A stretch of 64,000 nt of DNA from Chrysomallon squamiferum (lineage: Eukaryota > Mollusca > Gastropoda > Neomphalida > Peltospiridae). Below, piece after piece: positions 1 through 11,460 of the stretch. The stretch's first letter is position 1; each line of letters begins with the position of its first letter. The notes under the pieces are model-generated. The model was not told the origin of the DNA. It was given only the letters and a program-made list of their open reading frames with translations, and ran no database searches. Both the position numbers and the translations under genes were made by a program. The stretch covers positions 11,491,669 through 11,555,668 of the forward strand of contig CM022679.1 of NCBI GenBank assembly GCA_012295275.1, written 5' to 3'.

Positions 1-1573
1 TTTTATTTTTGTTATAAATTATTATTTTAAACAATTTCAGAATGTTTGAAATAATTTGTTTATATTTCCTATGATATTAAAAAAGAAAGAAAAATGCAAA
101 AGAGTTTAGTAACTCCCGTAGACCATTATTTTCCATTTACGGTCTAAGAGAAATAACTCTCTTTTACAATAAAGCACACGAATAAGAAGACTGAGTCACT
201 ACGATAATTTTATTTATTTTATTTTATTTTTATTTATTTTTTGGAACAATTTCAGAATGTTTGAAAACAAAATTTTATATACTTTTACAGTGGACTACAA
301 AGTCGTTTTTTTAAAACAAAAAGGAAAACACTTTAGACGCCTTTAAGCCAATATTTTAGTTTGTTTACGGTCTAAGGGAAATAACTCCCTTTAAGATAAA
401 GCACATCGAATAGGAAGACTGAGTCGTTGCGATAGCTTTATTTTTATTATTAAATTTTTTTCCTTTTATTTATTTATTTTTTATTTTTCATTCTCATTTT
501 TATTTATTATTTATTTATTTTTAACATATTCAAAATGTTGCAAATAATTTAATTATATTTCTTACGGTGCATTATAAACTTTTTTTTTTTTTTTAACATT
601 CAAAATGTTGGAAATAATTTGCTTATATTTCTTACAGTGCATTATAAAGTGTTTTTTTTTTTTTTTTTTTTTTAATAGGAAAAAGAGTTTCCATTACAAT
701 ATGATTTGATTTTATTTTATTTACTCTAAGGGAAATAAAGCACAGTTAATAGGAAGACTGAGTCATTGCCATCACCTTAATTTTTATTTTTTCTTATAAA
801 TTATTATTTTAAAGAATTTCAGAATATTTCAAATAATTTGTTTATATTTCCTATGTTTGAAAAAAAATAAAAAAGAGGAAAAATGCAGTTATTTCCGATA
901 CACCATTGTTTTCTATTTACGGTCTAAGGGAAATAACTCTTTTACAATAAAGCACATTGAATAAGAAGACTGAGTCATTTCGATAATTTTATTTATTTTT
1001 ATTTTATTATTATAATTTATTTTTTTTTTAAATTTCTGAATTATGTAAAAGTTTGTTTATATTTTTTACGGTGCATCTTTAAAACAAAGGAAAACAGTTC
1101 AGAAATTTCTTTTACATCATTATTTTATTTTGTTTACGGTCTAAGGGAAATAACTCTCTTTTAAGATAAAGCACCTCGAATAGGAAGACTGAGTCATTGC
1201 GATAGCTTTATTTATTTAATTTTTTACTTTTATTTTTTTTTTTTTTTTTTTAATATATTCAAAATGTAAATAATTTGCTTATATTTCTTATGGTGCAATA
1301 TAAAGGATTTTAAAAATATATATATATTTTTAATAGGAGAAAAGAGTTTAGAGTTATTTCCCTTACACCATGATTTTATTTTATTTGCTCTAAGCACAGT
1401 TAATAGGAAGACTGAGTCATTGCCATCGCCTTAATTTATTTATTTATTTTTATTTTTTTTTTTTTCATAAATTATCATTTTAAACAATTTCAGAATGTTC
1501 GAAATAATTTGTTTATATTTCGTAATGCAAAAGAGTTTAGTTATTTCTTTATACCATTATTTTTTATTTATTT

Positions 1574-1639
<66 letters not shown>

Positions 1640-1830
1640 AACAATTTCAGAATGTTTGCAATAATTTGTATATATTTTTTATGATGCATTTTAAAAAAAA
1701 AAAAAAAAGGAAAACAGTTTAGACATTTCCTTTACACACGTATTTTATTTTATTTACGGTCTAAGGGAAATAATCCCCATTTAAATTAAAGCACCATGAA
1801 TAGGAGGACTGAGTCATTGCGATAGCTTTA
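1..1830. repeat. Higher-order tandem repeat of three diverged AT-rich monomers
   Basis: About eight monomers of roughly 200-260 bp follow one another in the order A-B-C-A-B-C-A-B. A-type monomers start near 1, 781 and 1441; B-type near 221, 1001 and 1620; C-type near 521 and 1231. Each starts with a T-rich run and a TTTCAGAATGTTTG-like or TTCAAAATGTT-like segment. Each then has TTTACGGTCTAAGGGAAATA (shortened in C) and ends with AGGAAGACTGAGTCATTGC. The A-B-C order is kept while the three types differ from one another, which is the mark of a higher-order repeat amplified as a unit of about 660-780 bp. The 1441-1620 A copy is incomplete and interrupted by poly(T). The array probably extends left of the window. 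Confidence 0.85.
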
Positions 1831-1837
1831 AATATTC

Positions 1838-1840
<3 letters not shown>

Positions 1841-1902
<62 letters not shown>
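1841..1902. repeat. (ATT)n microsatellite
   Basis: About 20 copies of TTA/ATT directly follow the last monomer of the higher-order array and mark its right edge. Confidence 0.95.
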
Positions 1903-1903
<1 letters not shown>

Positions 1904-3444
1904 TTTTTAATGAATATAAGACAAGATTAAAATTTTATTTGGAGAGGAGAATAAAAGAAATGTAAACAAAATATCAGTAACCAAAAGAAACATTAAAGTA
2001 AACCAAACAAAAAAGTGCAGAAAAAGAAACATAATGAGAAAAACATATTTTTAAAAATTTATTTTAAATATTTAACTTGTTAAAAATAAAGTGAGGAAAA
2101 CTGGAGATAAAAAGAAAACAACACACATTCTCATGAGTTGATAATGGATTAAAATACAGTTAACACAAACCTCTATGGTTAAAATTGTATCTAAGTAAAA
2201 ATTCACGTAAGAAATTATATTGAATAAATGAAATTATTAGAGGAAATGGGAAGTAAAAACAAACGATAAAAAAAGTAGGTAAATGTATGTTAACATTAAC
2301 ACCATTTCAGTTTACGTCACAGTATTTAATTTAACAGACTGCTAAGACATATTTCCCTTTGTCATTCTGCTTAGCTGTTGTGTGTTATGACAAATAGCAC
2401 TGTCAGTGAGAGGTGTCACATAGGCCATTAATAAACATGAGATCACTGCTGTCATCATTATTTATATTCAGAAGTAGAGCAGGCTAAATTGTCAACAGAT
2501 GTTACAATAGGGACTATATTGTTTGTTTTTTTATTTGTTTTTTTTTTATTTTATTTTATTTTATTTTAAATTGTTTGCAGATGTAACACTAGTGTTTATA
2601 TTGGGTTTTTTTTTTTATTCATCCATTTATTTATTGATTTATTTATTTATTAAAATAAATTTTTTAAATATATTCTTATTTTTATGATATAAATGTATTG
2701 AAACATATATTATTCTTTTTAAAAAATATATCTTTGTAAATAAGTTAATTTTTCATAATTTCTGGTCAGTTAAAAAACTAAAATTAAAATGATAAAAAAA
2801 AATAATAATAAATAAATAAAAACAACTTTCATTTATATTTTTTTCTTAAAAGCTTTGGATGAATGATTTTTGATTAAAAAAAATTTGAAAATTGAAAATT
2901 TGATAGTACTTTTGATGATTTCTCAGTTTCAACCAGTGCCCTCTCCCCATTATATATAAAAATTTCAATAACATGAAACGTTCAATATAAAAACAATTTT
3001 TATTAGATATGAATAGCAATTGTGAAATGAGAAATTTTATGAATGAAGCATGCCTATTAACAGTATATATTTTACATAGAATAAAAATGATAAAACATAA
3101 ATAAGAATAATATGTAGAACAACCATGTTAGTAATTAAACTTATTTGCTATCAAATACAAAGCAACATTTATAGACCAAAGTTAATATAAACATTAAATT
3201 AAATTGTCCATTTCAGTGTGATGTTAAGTAGTTTTAGTTGTTGACATACATTCAGTTATACATTGTGATATTCTGTAAGAAAGGGAATAAAACACAGATA
3301 GTTAGTGCATTTATCTACACTGAGCACAAAATGTTGAAAATAAAATATAAACTTAAAAGAAGGAAATAAAGGGAAAAAAGGAACCTAAAATCTAATATTA
3401 TATGACGTTTTCTTCAAACAAGATGACGCTATACTCGTACGCTT
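1903..3444. other. Intergenic, AT-rich, no gene seen
   Basis: Nothing here reads as an exon on either strand. There is a short diverged duplication, with CAGATGTTACA at about 2498 and CAGATGTAACA at about 2578, each followed by a TATATTG-type segment and a T-run. The right part is the 3' flank of the zinc/SAM gene on the minus strand; I could not place its polyadenylation signal. Confidence 0.5.
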
Positions 3445-6400
3445 TTAGCTGTTTACAACAGAATTGTACTGTCCTCTTTTTGCCAGTGCTTTGGTGATTT
3501 TCTTAACAGCTTTCTTATCAGTTTCTAGAATTGACATCAGTTTGTCGTTTTTTATGAGTTCAAGCATTTTGTTGCCATCAATTCTGTGTTCAAATATCTG
3601 GTGACAGACGTGCTCTGACAGCTTGTGTTTGCGTGCCCACATCATCATGAAGCTCACTGGAAAGTGGTGAATTCCTCTTGGCCAGCCTGCTGTCTCAAAA
3701 TGATACCCATCTACATCTTTAAGGAAAAACGCGTATTTTACAGTTTTCATTAGCAGTATTTGCTGAGATTAAATCAGCTATTATCAGTGAACGATTTCAC
3801 AATTTTTTTTAAAGAATAAACAAATAAATTAATTAAATTAAATTATTTATTTATTTTTGTTAAATTATATTTAATGATGTTAAAAGAAATGATTTTTTCT
3901 TTTTTTAATTTTTATTATTATTTTTAAAAATCACAATAATAAAAATAAAATTAAAAAGTAACGTAATCTACTTTTATTAGAAGAACAAAAAAAAAAAAAA
4001 TCATACAATTTCTGCTGACATTTGATAATCAGTCAAGAATAAATACACTTACGTCCATCATCATATTTAAAGCTTGTTTCCCAGCGACATCCTTTAGTCT
4101 GACAAAGAAACACTTCCGTGCCATATATCTCTCCATTTGGCCTTATTCCAGCTTTCTCTTCGAACCTTCCGATGTTTTTCTCACCACACTTTACACAGGC
4201 TGCTAGCCCGCTGTTGTAAAACGCTATTCTACTGGTGTCTTTTTGATCTCCGGTCGAAAACTGCGCTTTCCAAATATCAAGGTTAGGATCTTTAAAACAG
4301 AAGTAGTAGATGAATGTAACTAAATACTTGTACTAATTATGAACGTAGTTTTGCATTAAAGTGTCTCTGGCGGTTTGTGTAATTTTAAAAAATGGGCACT
4401 TCCCAAAATATTGTATTATTTTTGGCTTACGATCATCGTTAATAACAAAATATACCAATAAAATAAAACTTCTAAATATTTCATCATTTATTTTGTATCA
4501 ACGTTGGAGAAAAACGAAGAGCAAACCGGTCAGCTGTGTACGTTATTACGTTACTACAAAAAAACGGCGGTGTCCGGATATTTTTAAACTGATCTCTTTT
4601 GTTGTTATAGTTCGCTTTTAGTTTAGATTGGAAGACAAAACAATAATAGTAGTAAAAGTTTAGAATTTCACCAAACTGTACATAAACTGATTAAAAAGCA
4701 TTGTTATGATCAATTAAATTTAAAAAATAAACGTCGAAAAAGAAAATAAATTTCTTGATTTTGTTTCAGTTGTTTTCGTCGTCGTCTTTTTCTTCTTCTT
4801 CAAGCATGAAGACTAAACATTTTGTAAAATGTCACGTTTAAAACGAACTACATATATTCATCCCGTGACAAATGTTTTCTTGCTTTAAAGTCAACAGATC
4901 TGCCTGTGTGTACTGTATGTATATGAGGTTACGAGGTCACTACACTTTGGTGTAGTTGTGTCTCGGCATACCAAATGTTATTTTTTTTTTTTTTTTTTTT
5001 TTTTTTTTGCACCAGTTCATGGTAGTCAGTACCTGCTCGAATTGATAGCGGTTGGCCGGTCTTTAGCCCTAAATGCAAAATGCTATAAAAATATAAACGA
5101 AATAATATGACTATTTTGTTTGCCGAATTTATTATTACATTTAAATATCCTGGAGAGTTACAATTTAACACCTGTTTATGAAAGCATCGGGTGATTTACG
5201 ACACTAAATTAAACTTTAGTGTAAAACGAGATTCAGCAAGCAGACTCAAAAATAGTAGTTATATCAAATTAATTTAAAACACATGAATTTAAAACTGTTT
5301 TGCCGTTACATATAAAAAAACAACAACAACCAAGAACATGAATATGAACACACACACACAACAGCTAATTTAATAGAAGTGACATTTAAGATTGTTTTTA
5401 TTATTAATGTAGATTCAGGCACATACCCATACAGATATACTGGATGCGTGTGTAGATTTGTTTGTATCACTATCGGGTGAAAAAGAAAATCTTTGTTTAA
5501 CTTTCTGTCTTCTAGGATGATTTTAGTTAGCACAGCATTTGGAATCAACTGATTAGGTCATAAATTTGGAAGCAGAACTTTTCACAAACATATTTTTGCT
5601 GTAAGAGAAACGGAATGAAGTTGGATGCCAAAATATTTTCCGAATAATATGATAGATATTGTAATAATGATGTGTTCTCAATACCGATTTTAAACAAAGG
5701 ATAAAGGCTGAAAATGCCTTAGATCAGGTAAGAAGAGGCATTTCTCATTTTAATTTTGTCCATAACAAATTTATGAAAAAATAAATAAAAAAATATATTA
5801 ATGTTGAGATCTCAGAAAACGACTGAAGAATATAATATGATAACGTTAAATCTGACCTAATTTACATCCCACCATTAAAATCATTTATTTATTTATTTAT
5901 ATTGGTTTATCGTTGTTTGTTTGTTTTTGGGGGGAGGTTGCGGGGTTAGTTTTGGGGGGGGTTGTTTACCAGACACTATTAACATATTTGGATAAAACAA
6001 AATGTATATAATTAGACTAAATAATTTTACTTATTAACAACAATCTTAAGAAAAAAACCCAGATATAGTTATGATAGATTCTATACGATTGATATACAAT
6101 ATCACAGGAAACTTTTTCATTCTTTTCTTCTTGCATAAGCAGAAACTTGAGTAAGCTGTTTAAACTTTTAAAAATACTTGAATAAAACCATTTAATGATA
6201 ATCAATAATGTATAAAAGAAATTAATATATTATAAATATTTTATAAACTTTCTCCCGAAACACACAACCATACATAAAAAAAAAAGTAACAAAAAAAAAA
6301 AAAAAAAAAAAATCTAATTCAGTGGTTATAGTCAAATATATACATAATTTGATTAATACTAAAGTGCACCTACCATCTGTCTCTGTAACTCGACCCAAAG

Positions 6401-6494
6401 GTGGAGATTTCAAAACCGCGTTTTTCGCTGAATATCGAGAACTTCTTTTGCGTTTGTGTTTGCTGACAAGAAAACAAGACTTAAACAGATTCAT
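3445..6494 (-). CDS. Cys4 zinc-binding and SAM-like domain protein, three exons, 209 aa
   Basis: Exons on the minus strand are 6494-6374 (starts ATG), 4289-4053 and 3716-3445 (stop). Donors are GTAGGT and GTAAGT and acceptors end in AAAG; all phases join (phase 1 at both introns), giving 209 residues. The N-terminus is basic (KHKRKRSSRYS), suggesting a nuclear protein. Exon 2 has CVKC and, about 30 residues on, FLCQTKGC, which could hold zinc. Exon 3 begins around HVDGYHFETAGWPRG and then reads as a SAM-like helical bundle: a Trp-containing first helix, EHRIDGNKMLEL in the usual IDG-x-x-LL position, and a basic last helix. A zinc segment followed by SAM recalls Polycomb-type proteins, but I do not recognise the family. 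Start choice rests on the only Met in a clean first exon with a good donor. It lies between the ADSL exons and the left-hand repeat, on the opposite strand. Confidence 0.68.
3755..4046 (-). other. Intron 2 of the zinc/SAM gene
   Basis: AT-rich with A- and T-runs and no coding signal. Bounded by the GTAAGT donor and the AAAG acceptor of the minus-strand gene. Confidence 0.55.
4290..6373 (-). other. Intron 1 of the zinc/SAM gene
   Basis: About 2.1 kb without exons. It contains a poly(T) run at 4981-5008 that abuts a GC-richer 80-bp segment. Read on the minus strand, that segment ends in a long A-tail, as a retroposed element would (see separate entry). A G-rich patch (GGGGGGAGG... then TTTGGGGGGGG) lies at 5928-5960. 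Confidence 0.5.
4981..5085 (-). mobile_element. Possible SINE 3' end with A-tail
   Basis: Read on the minus strand, a GC-richer stretch at about 5085-5009 contains ATCAATTCGAGCAGG, loosely like a tRNA B-box, and runs into 28 A residues at 5008-4981. This is the usual layout of a tRNA-derived retroposon. No full A-box or target-site duplication was established, so this is tentative. Confidence 0.3.
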
Positions 6495-7114
6495 TGTCGT
6501 TTTCGTTGAGACTCAACTGTTCAGGTCTAAGCTGCGTTGATGAAATAAACTGTCTAGTTAGCAGGACCAGAGAACTGGTTAGATGCTGACAGGCGTGACA
6601 TGCCTATATCATGTACACAAACTACGCAGGAATTTCCTTGAACTCTATTCGTGGATGCTGTAGTAATCGACGTTGTCCTTTGACGTAACGGAGTAATAAT
6701 TGTTTATTTACAACTTCTGTTTTATATAATATTTGCGTAAATCATGACGCTTACTTACGTGAAAATGTCAGACTTTGTGAAGACATAATTTTAATTTAAA
6801 AGAAAAGAAAATTACGTTTAATTTACGTGAAACAAAAATAATTTAGAAAACCCACAGTCCGTCACATTGTTTTTCTGACTTTTAACTACAATTAAAACCT
6901 TGTATTAATGTCCTGATTTGATATTGAACAGAAACGTAAAATAACATCAGAATAATATTCTATATTGTTCACAGAAAGAACACAATGATTTTCAAAGCTC
7001 TAAATATGTGACTTCTTTAACACTCCAGAGGCATCAATACGAAATAACTAATCATATATCGCAAAATTATAAAGGAAAAAAAAAAAAAATAATACTTTGA
7101 AATCTTCTTTTCAG
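6495..7114. promoter_or_regulatory. 5' flank of the zinc/SAM gene; ADSL intron sequence
   Basis: The 620 bp between the ATG of the minus-strand gene and the first visible ADSL exon are less repetitive than the surroundings and hold several CpGs (6590-6690). It must contain the minus-strand promoter, but I see no TATA box at a clear position. It is also too short to hold the missing N-terminal ADSL coding exons. Confidence 0.35.
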
Positions 7115-9110
7115 ATATGTACTGATATTCGTTTGCTTGCCAGCTTCAAAGAAATAGAGGAGCCGTTTGAAACAGATCAAATAGGTAGGGATATCTTTAT
7201 ACATTAGCCCGTCTCCTATATTTTTACCGTACGTTTTCTCATCTTTTTAATTAAACATTTTATCATTTCAACACAAAACACACATTTATCTTTTACAGTC
7301 TTATAAAATTTAAGTACTTAAAAGTTCAATATTATTTCATAGATAATTATATTTTTTAAATTACTTTTAAAACATGATTTGTTCTTTTTGCAGTGTGTGC
7401 CCTTGAATTAACATTGTAAATTTCTAGGTATGTATTGTATTCTGCATGCTTGTCGTATGATGGAACTTTCATTTACTAAATTTTCATATTACAGGATCTA
7501 GTGCTATGGCCTATAAGCGAAATCCTATGCGGAGTGAACGATGTTGTGCATTAGGTCGACATCTGATGTGTCTTATACAAGATCCTCTGATGACAGCGTC
7601 AGTGCAGTGGATGGAAAGAACACTTGATGACAGTGCTAACAGGTAAGACATTACACGTGCCGAAATATTTCACTTTAAGCTATTTAAATTAAAAGACACG
7701 TCACTCACCTTTCACATTTAATTCTTTATTTTATTTTAAATAATGTGACACATAGTGCAAATGAGTTATAATGACTGTATAATTATTATCATAATTTATT
7801 AATGTTTCCTGTTGCAGAAGAATTTGTCTAGCCGAGGCCTTTTTGACAGCAGATTCAGTCTTAGCAACAATGCAGAACATCTTTGAAGGATTAGAGGTTT
7901 ATCCAAAGGTGCAGAAATTATACCTGATAACAATAAAAATATAGTTGAGACAAAAATAAGAGAACTGTATGATAAATATTTCTATAAATATATCATTTAT
8001 CATAAATATAATATCATTAATGGGCAATGTACAATCCATTCAGTTTTCTTTCATAGGCATATTTTTTATGTTTGTTGTCCAAAAAATGGATTCTCATATA
8101 TATATATATATATATATAAATGTTTTTTCTTTCATCTGTGGATTTTCATTTTGCCTGCCTGTTGTAGATAATTGAAAGAAGGGTGAAGCAGGAACTTCCA
8201 TTCATGGCTACAGAAAACATCATCATGGAAATGGTGAAACTTGGTGCGAACAGACAGGTAAAGCAACAAAAGTTGTCTTCCTTAACAGAGTTGTCTTTCC
8301 TTCTATCAGCAAGATTTAAAATAGTAATACTGTTACACTGAATATATTACCAGTATTACTGTATTAATGTATTAAATCTGATGTTCACTGAATAATGATT
8401 TATTCTTTATAACTACTTTGACAGGGAAAAGGGCAAAATAAACAAAAACAAAATCTATTGTTTCAGGAATGTCATGAACATATCCGTGTGCTTTCTAAAG
8501 AGGCAGCAGCTGTGGTGAAACTTGAAGGAGGTGATAATGACTTGGTACAGAGAATCCTGTCTGATGGTTATTTCAGTCCAATCCACCAAAACCTGGACAA
8601 ATTAATGGACCCTTCAACCTTCACAGGACTCGCACCTACTCAGGTTTGTTTTAAAAATGCTGACACCTTATTTTGGGGGGGGCTGGGGGGTAAATTAATA
8701 AATATTATGTTTGATATTTGTGGTTTGATTTTCATCTGTGGCAAAATTTGTAACTGATTTTTAAAAAAATAAATTGAAGTGAGATATTAAAATAAATAAA
8801 TAAATTTCTAAGTAAAATATATTTTTTTATTGTTGTTGGGGTTAATCAAGTATGCATAAGATTACTTGTCTGTGTTTGTATCAGGTTTTTTAATTATTAT
8901 TATTATTATTATTTTTATTAAATTTTATTTATTTATTTATTTTTACATATTTATTTATTTATTTCATTTCATTTAAATTTTTATTTATATTTTTTTTTTT
9001 CATTTTTGTCTGTTTTTTCACAGGTATCTAGATTCATCAGTGAAGAAGTAAAACCGGCCCTTGAACCTTATTCCAAGCAGCTTTCAGAGACATCAGCTAT
9101 TAATTTATAA
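7115..9110 (+). CDS. ADSL: Adenylosuccinate lyase, C-terminal six exons (5' part not in window)
   Basis: ADSL splits SAICAR to AICAR and adenylosuccinate to AMP in cytosolic purine synthesis. Exons are 7115-7184, 7495-7642, 7818-7908, 8168-8257, 8467-8643 and 9024-9110 (stop TAA). All have GT-AG borders and the phases join, giving 220 residues. The sequence runs from [18 protein letters not shown] through the superfamily signature loop [15 protein letters not shown] (exon 2), which carries the catalytic serine, to a C-terminal helical domain ([35 protein letters not shown]-like). The human enzyme is about 480 residues, so the first 260 or so are missing. The first exon here opens in phase 0 after a TCTTTTCAG acceptor, so more coding lies upstream, not within 1-7114. 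The loop usually reads SSAMPYKRNP; here Pro is Ala. AATAAA copies at about 9371 could end the transcript. Confidence 0.95.
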
Positions 9111-11452
9111 AAAGTTAAAAAAAAATATTTCTGTGAAAATAATATACTCTATTGTCGTAATATTTTTCATTGCAATGTCTGCTATACATTGTTTGGATTG
9201 GCTTTATAAGATGTATTTTGAAATATTACTTTAGAAAAGACTTTTTTATTATTACTGATATACTTCATTTTCAATTTAATAATTGGAGCCGAGCTCATTT
9301 TGTTAATTATGTCTGATGTTATTTGCTCTACACAAATATTTCAGCTTGAATTTTAATAGAATATTATAAAATAAATAAATAAATAATTGTTTGTGTGTTT
9401 GTTTGATATTGTCAGCTTAGATTTTATTAATTGTTGGCAGTGACAGAGGTAAGACTGTCAGAAAAAGGATGCTAGTGTTTTGCCAGTTTTATGAACTACG
9501 AGCCCTAGTTGTAATCACACTTCACAAATACATTGTCACAAATTACTGTCTGTGAAAATAAAATAAAATGTCATAAAGGTTACAAAATGAAAAATAACAG
9601 TTAAAAATCTTGAAATGTATATTAATGAGAGGCCTCCTCTAAATTATACATCCAAAAAATGAAAAAAAAAAATAAATTTAATGTAATAATAATGATTAAG
9701 TTTATCTGAATCGTAATAAATATGTATATTTTGTAATCGATTTGGAAAATTACGACATTCCAACCTTTAAATCATTTGTAACAATTAATGCTGTATGTTT
9801 TTATCAGGTAAGTACAGAAGAAATATTTAAAATAAACAAACATGGGTATTTAGGCACTGACAAATCTTTGCCATTATAAAATAACCTGCTTGGGATCCAT
9901 ATAGACCAAGCCAAAAAATAATTTAAAAAAAGATAATAGAACTGACGATTTTGGTTATAACAGTAAATTCAAAACCATCGAACCATCAAGCAAATGCAAT
10001 AAAATCACAAACGTCTTCCCACGTTTTCACACATATATGAAAGAGAAGTAATCTTGTGGTTAGGGGTACTGCATTAAAAGCGGGAAAAAATACCGGGTTT
10101 TTTTCGAGGGGGATTTTTATTATTTTTTTTTTTTTTTTTAAATTAATAATACCAATACTAATACTAATAAATACATAAATAAATGTTAGCCAGCAGATAA
10201 TAAATGGAATAGATTAGAAACATATTTTCATATAGCATAGTTTTAAATCACGGCTATTATGTCTAGCTAACAATTTTATTTTTTGCAGCACGTACTTAAA
10301 AAAATGAAAAACGAAAACTGATGATTAATTAATAGTTTATTTATAACTACAATTAAAAGAGAAGATACTGTATCAACAAAACTCAGACGTAATATTATGA
10401 TTTTATTTTGTTTCAATTTATTTATTTATTATTCTGCAACTTATTTATTTTATTTTATTCATTTATTTATTTATAGTTTTAAGAATTCTAGGAGTTGAGC
10501 GAATTAGCTGTGACTAACTAGTAAGTTCAGTAACTTATTTAACTCTGTCCAGTTATGTAGTTCATATAGAAACTTCCTAAAACTGGACATGCCGTTGATG
10601 CCAGTGATGATGGTTTGATTAATAAAAACCAAACAACATTTTGAATAACAACAGTGCTTCACACTGCACAACACTGCCTGACATAAAGCTATTCGTTATC
10701 CCTTTGACTTTTCTTTGAAAGGATCTGTTTCTTTATTTACCTTCTTTTTTTTTTCCGTTTTTTTATTCTTTTTTTTTTTTTTTTTTTTTGGCAGAAGCTC
10801 TTTCCAATGCGGCAATAAATTATCTTGATAATTTTTCTGCCTGAAGGTCTTTTAAAAAAGTGGAGGAATTTGCGAAAATAAATAGTAAGGGCGACAACTC
10901 GTTAAATGGTATTTTTAAAAATGATATAATTAAAAGATTCGAAGTGAAGTTATGAAAAGAATAATATGGATTAAAGTGACATTGTTTTTTATAACTGAAT
11001 TAACGTGCTGCCCACATTAAATGTAATGTATGAATTTTTTGTATGCCGATGCTTTACTGAATAAACTGATAGTTTAAATTATGTTAAAAGGAATTTCCTT
11101 CAGAAAGTGAAACACAATTCTGAATTCGGATTGAGACACAGTGTTTTGACTTTTGTTTAAAAAGTTGTTACAGTTTTGTTGTTTCGCTCTGTATTATTAT
11201 TATTATACATTACCTTTCTAGATCTAAAATTACCTGCACTGTTTGAATATAAATATATATGTTTGTAATTAAATTTAAAATAGTACATGCGTATTCAAAG
11301 TGTTGTATTTTCCATAAAATGATAAATATTTTACTTTTAAATTATTTGTCTGGTCAGGGTAAATTTGTATAGACTTTATGCATATATAAAGAGTTCACAT
11401 TTAAATTTAATTGTTCAATTATATATTTTATTCTTCTTTTATTTTTCACTAG
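9111..11452 (+). other. ADSL 3' flank and intergenic region
   Basis: Contains AATAAA runs near 9366-9382 that could serve ADSL, poly(T) runs at 10124-10140 and 10765-10789, and no exon that I can support. At 10765-10860 a GC-richer segment read on the minus strand ends in an A-tail, another retroposon-like end. A CAGG|GTAAAT donor at 11359 and the TTTTTCACTAG acceptor at 11452 could bound a 94-bp intron in the 5' UTR of the next gene. Confidence 0.45.
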
Positions 11453-11460
11453 TCATCAAA

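Noticed and set aside
4361-4621. 86-codon plus-strand frame upstream of zinc/SAM exon 2
   Set aside because: Low-complexity context, no splice logic, overlaps the intron of a well-supported minus-strand gene.
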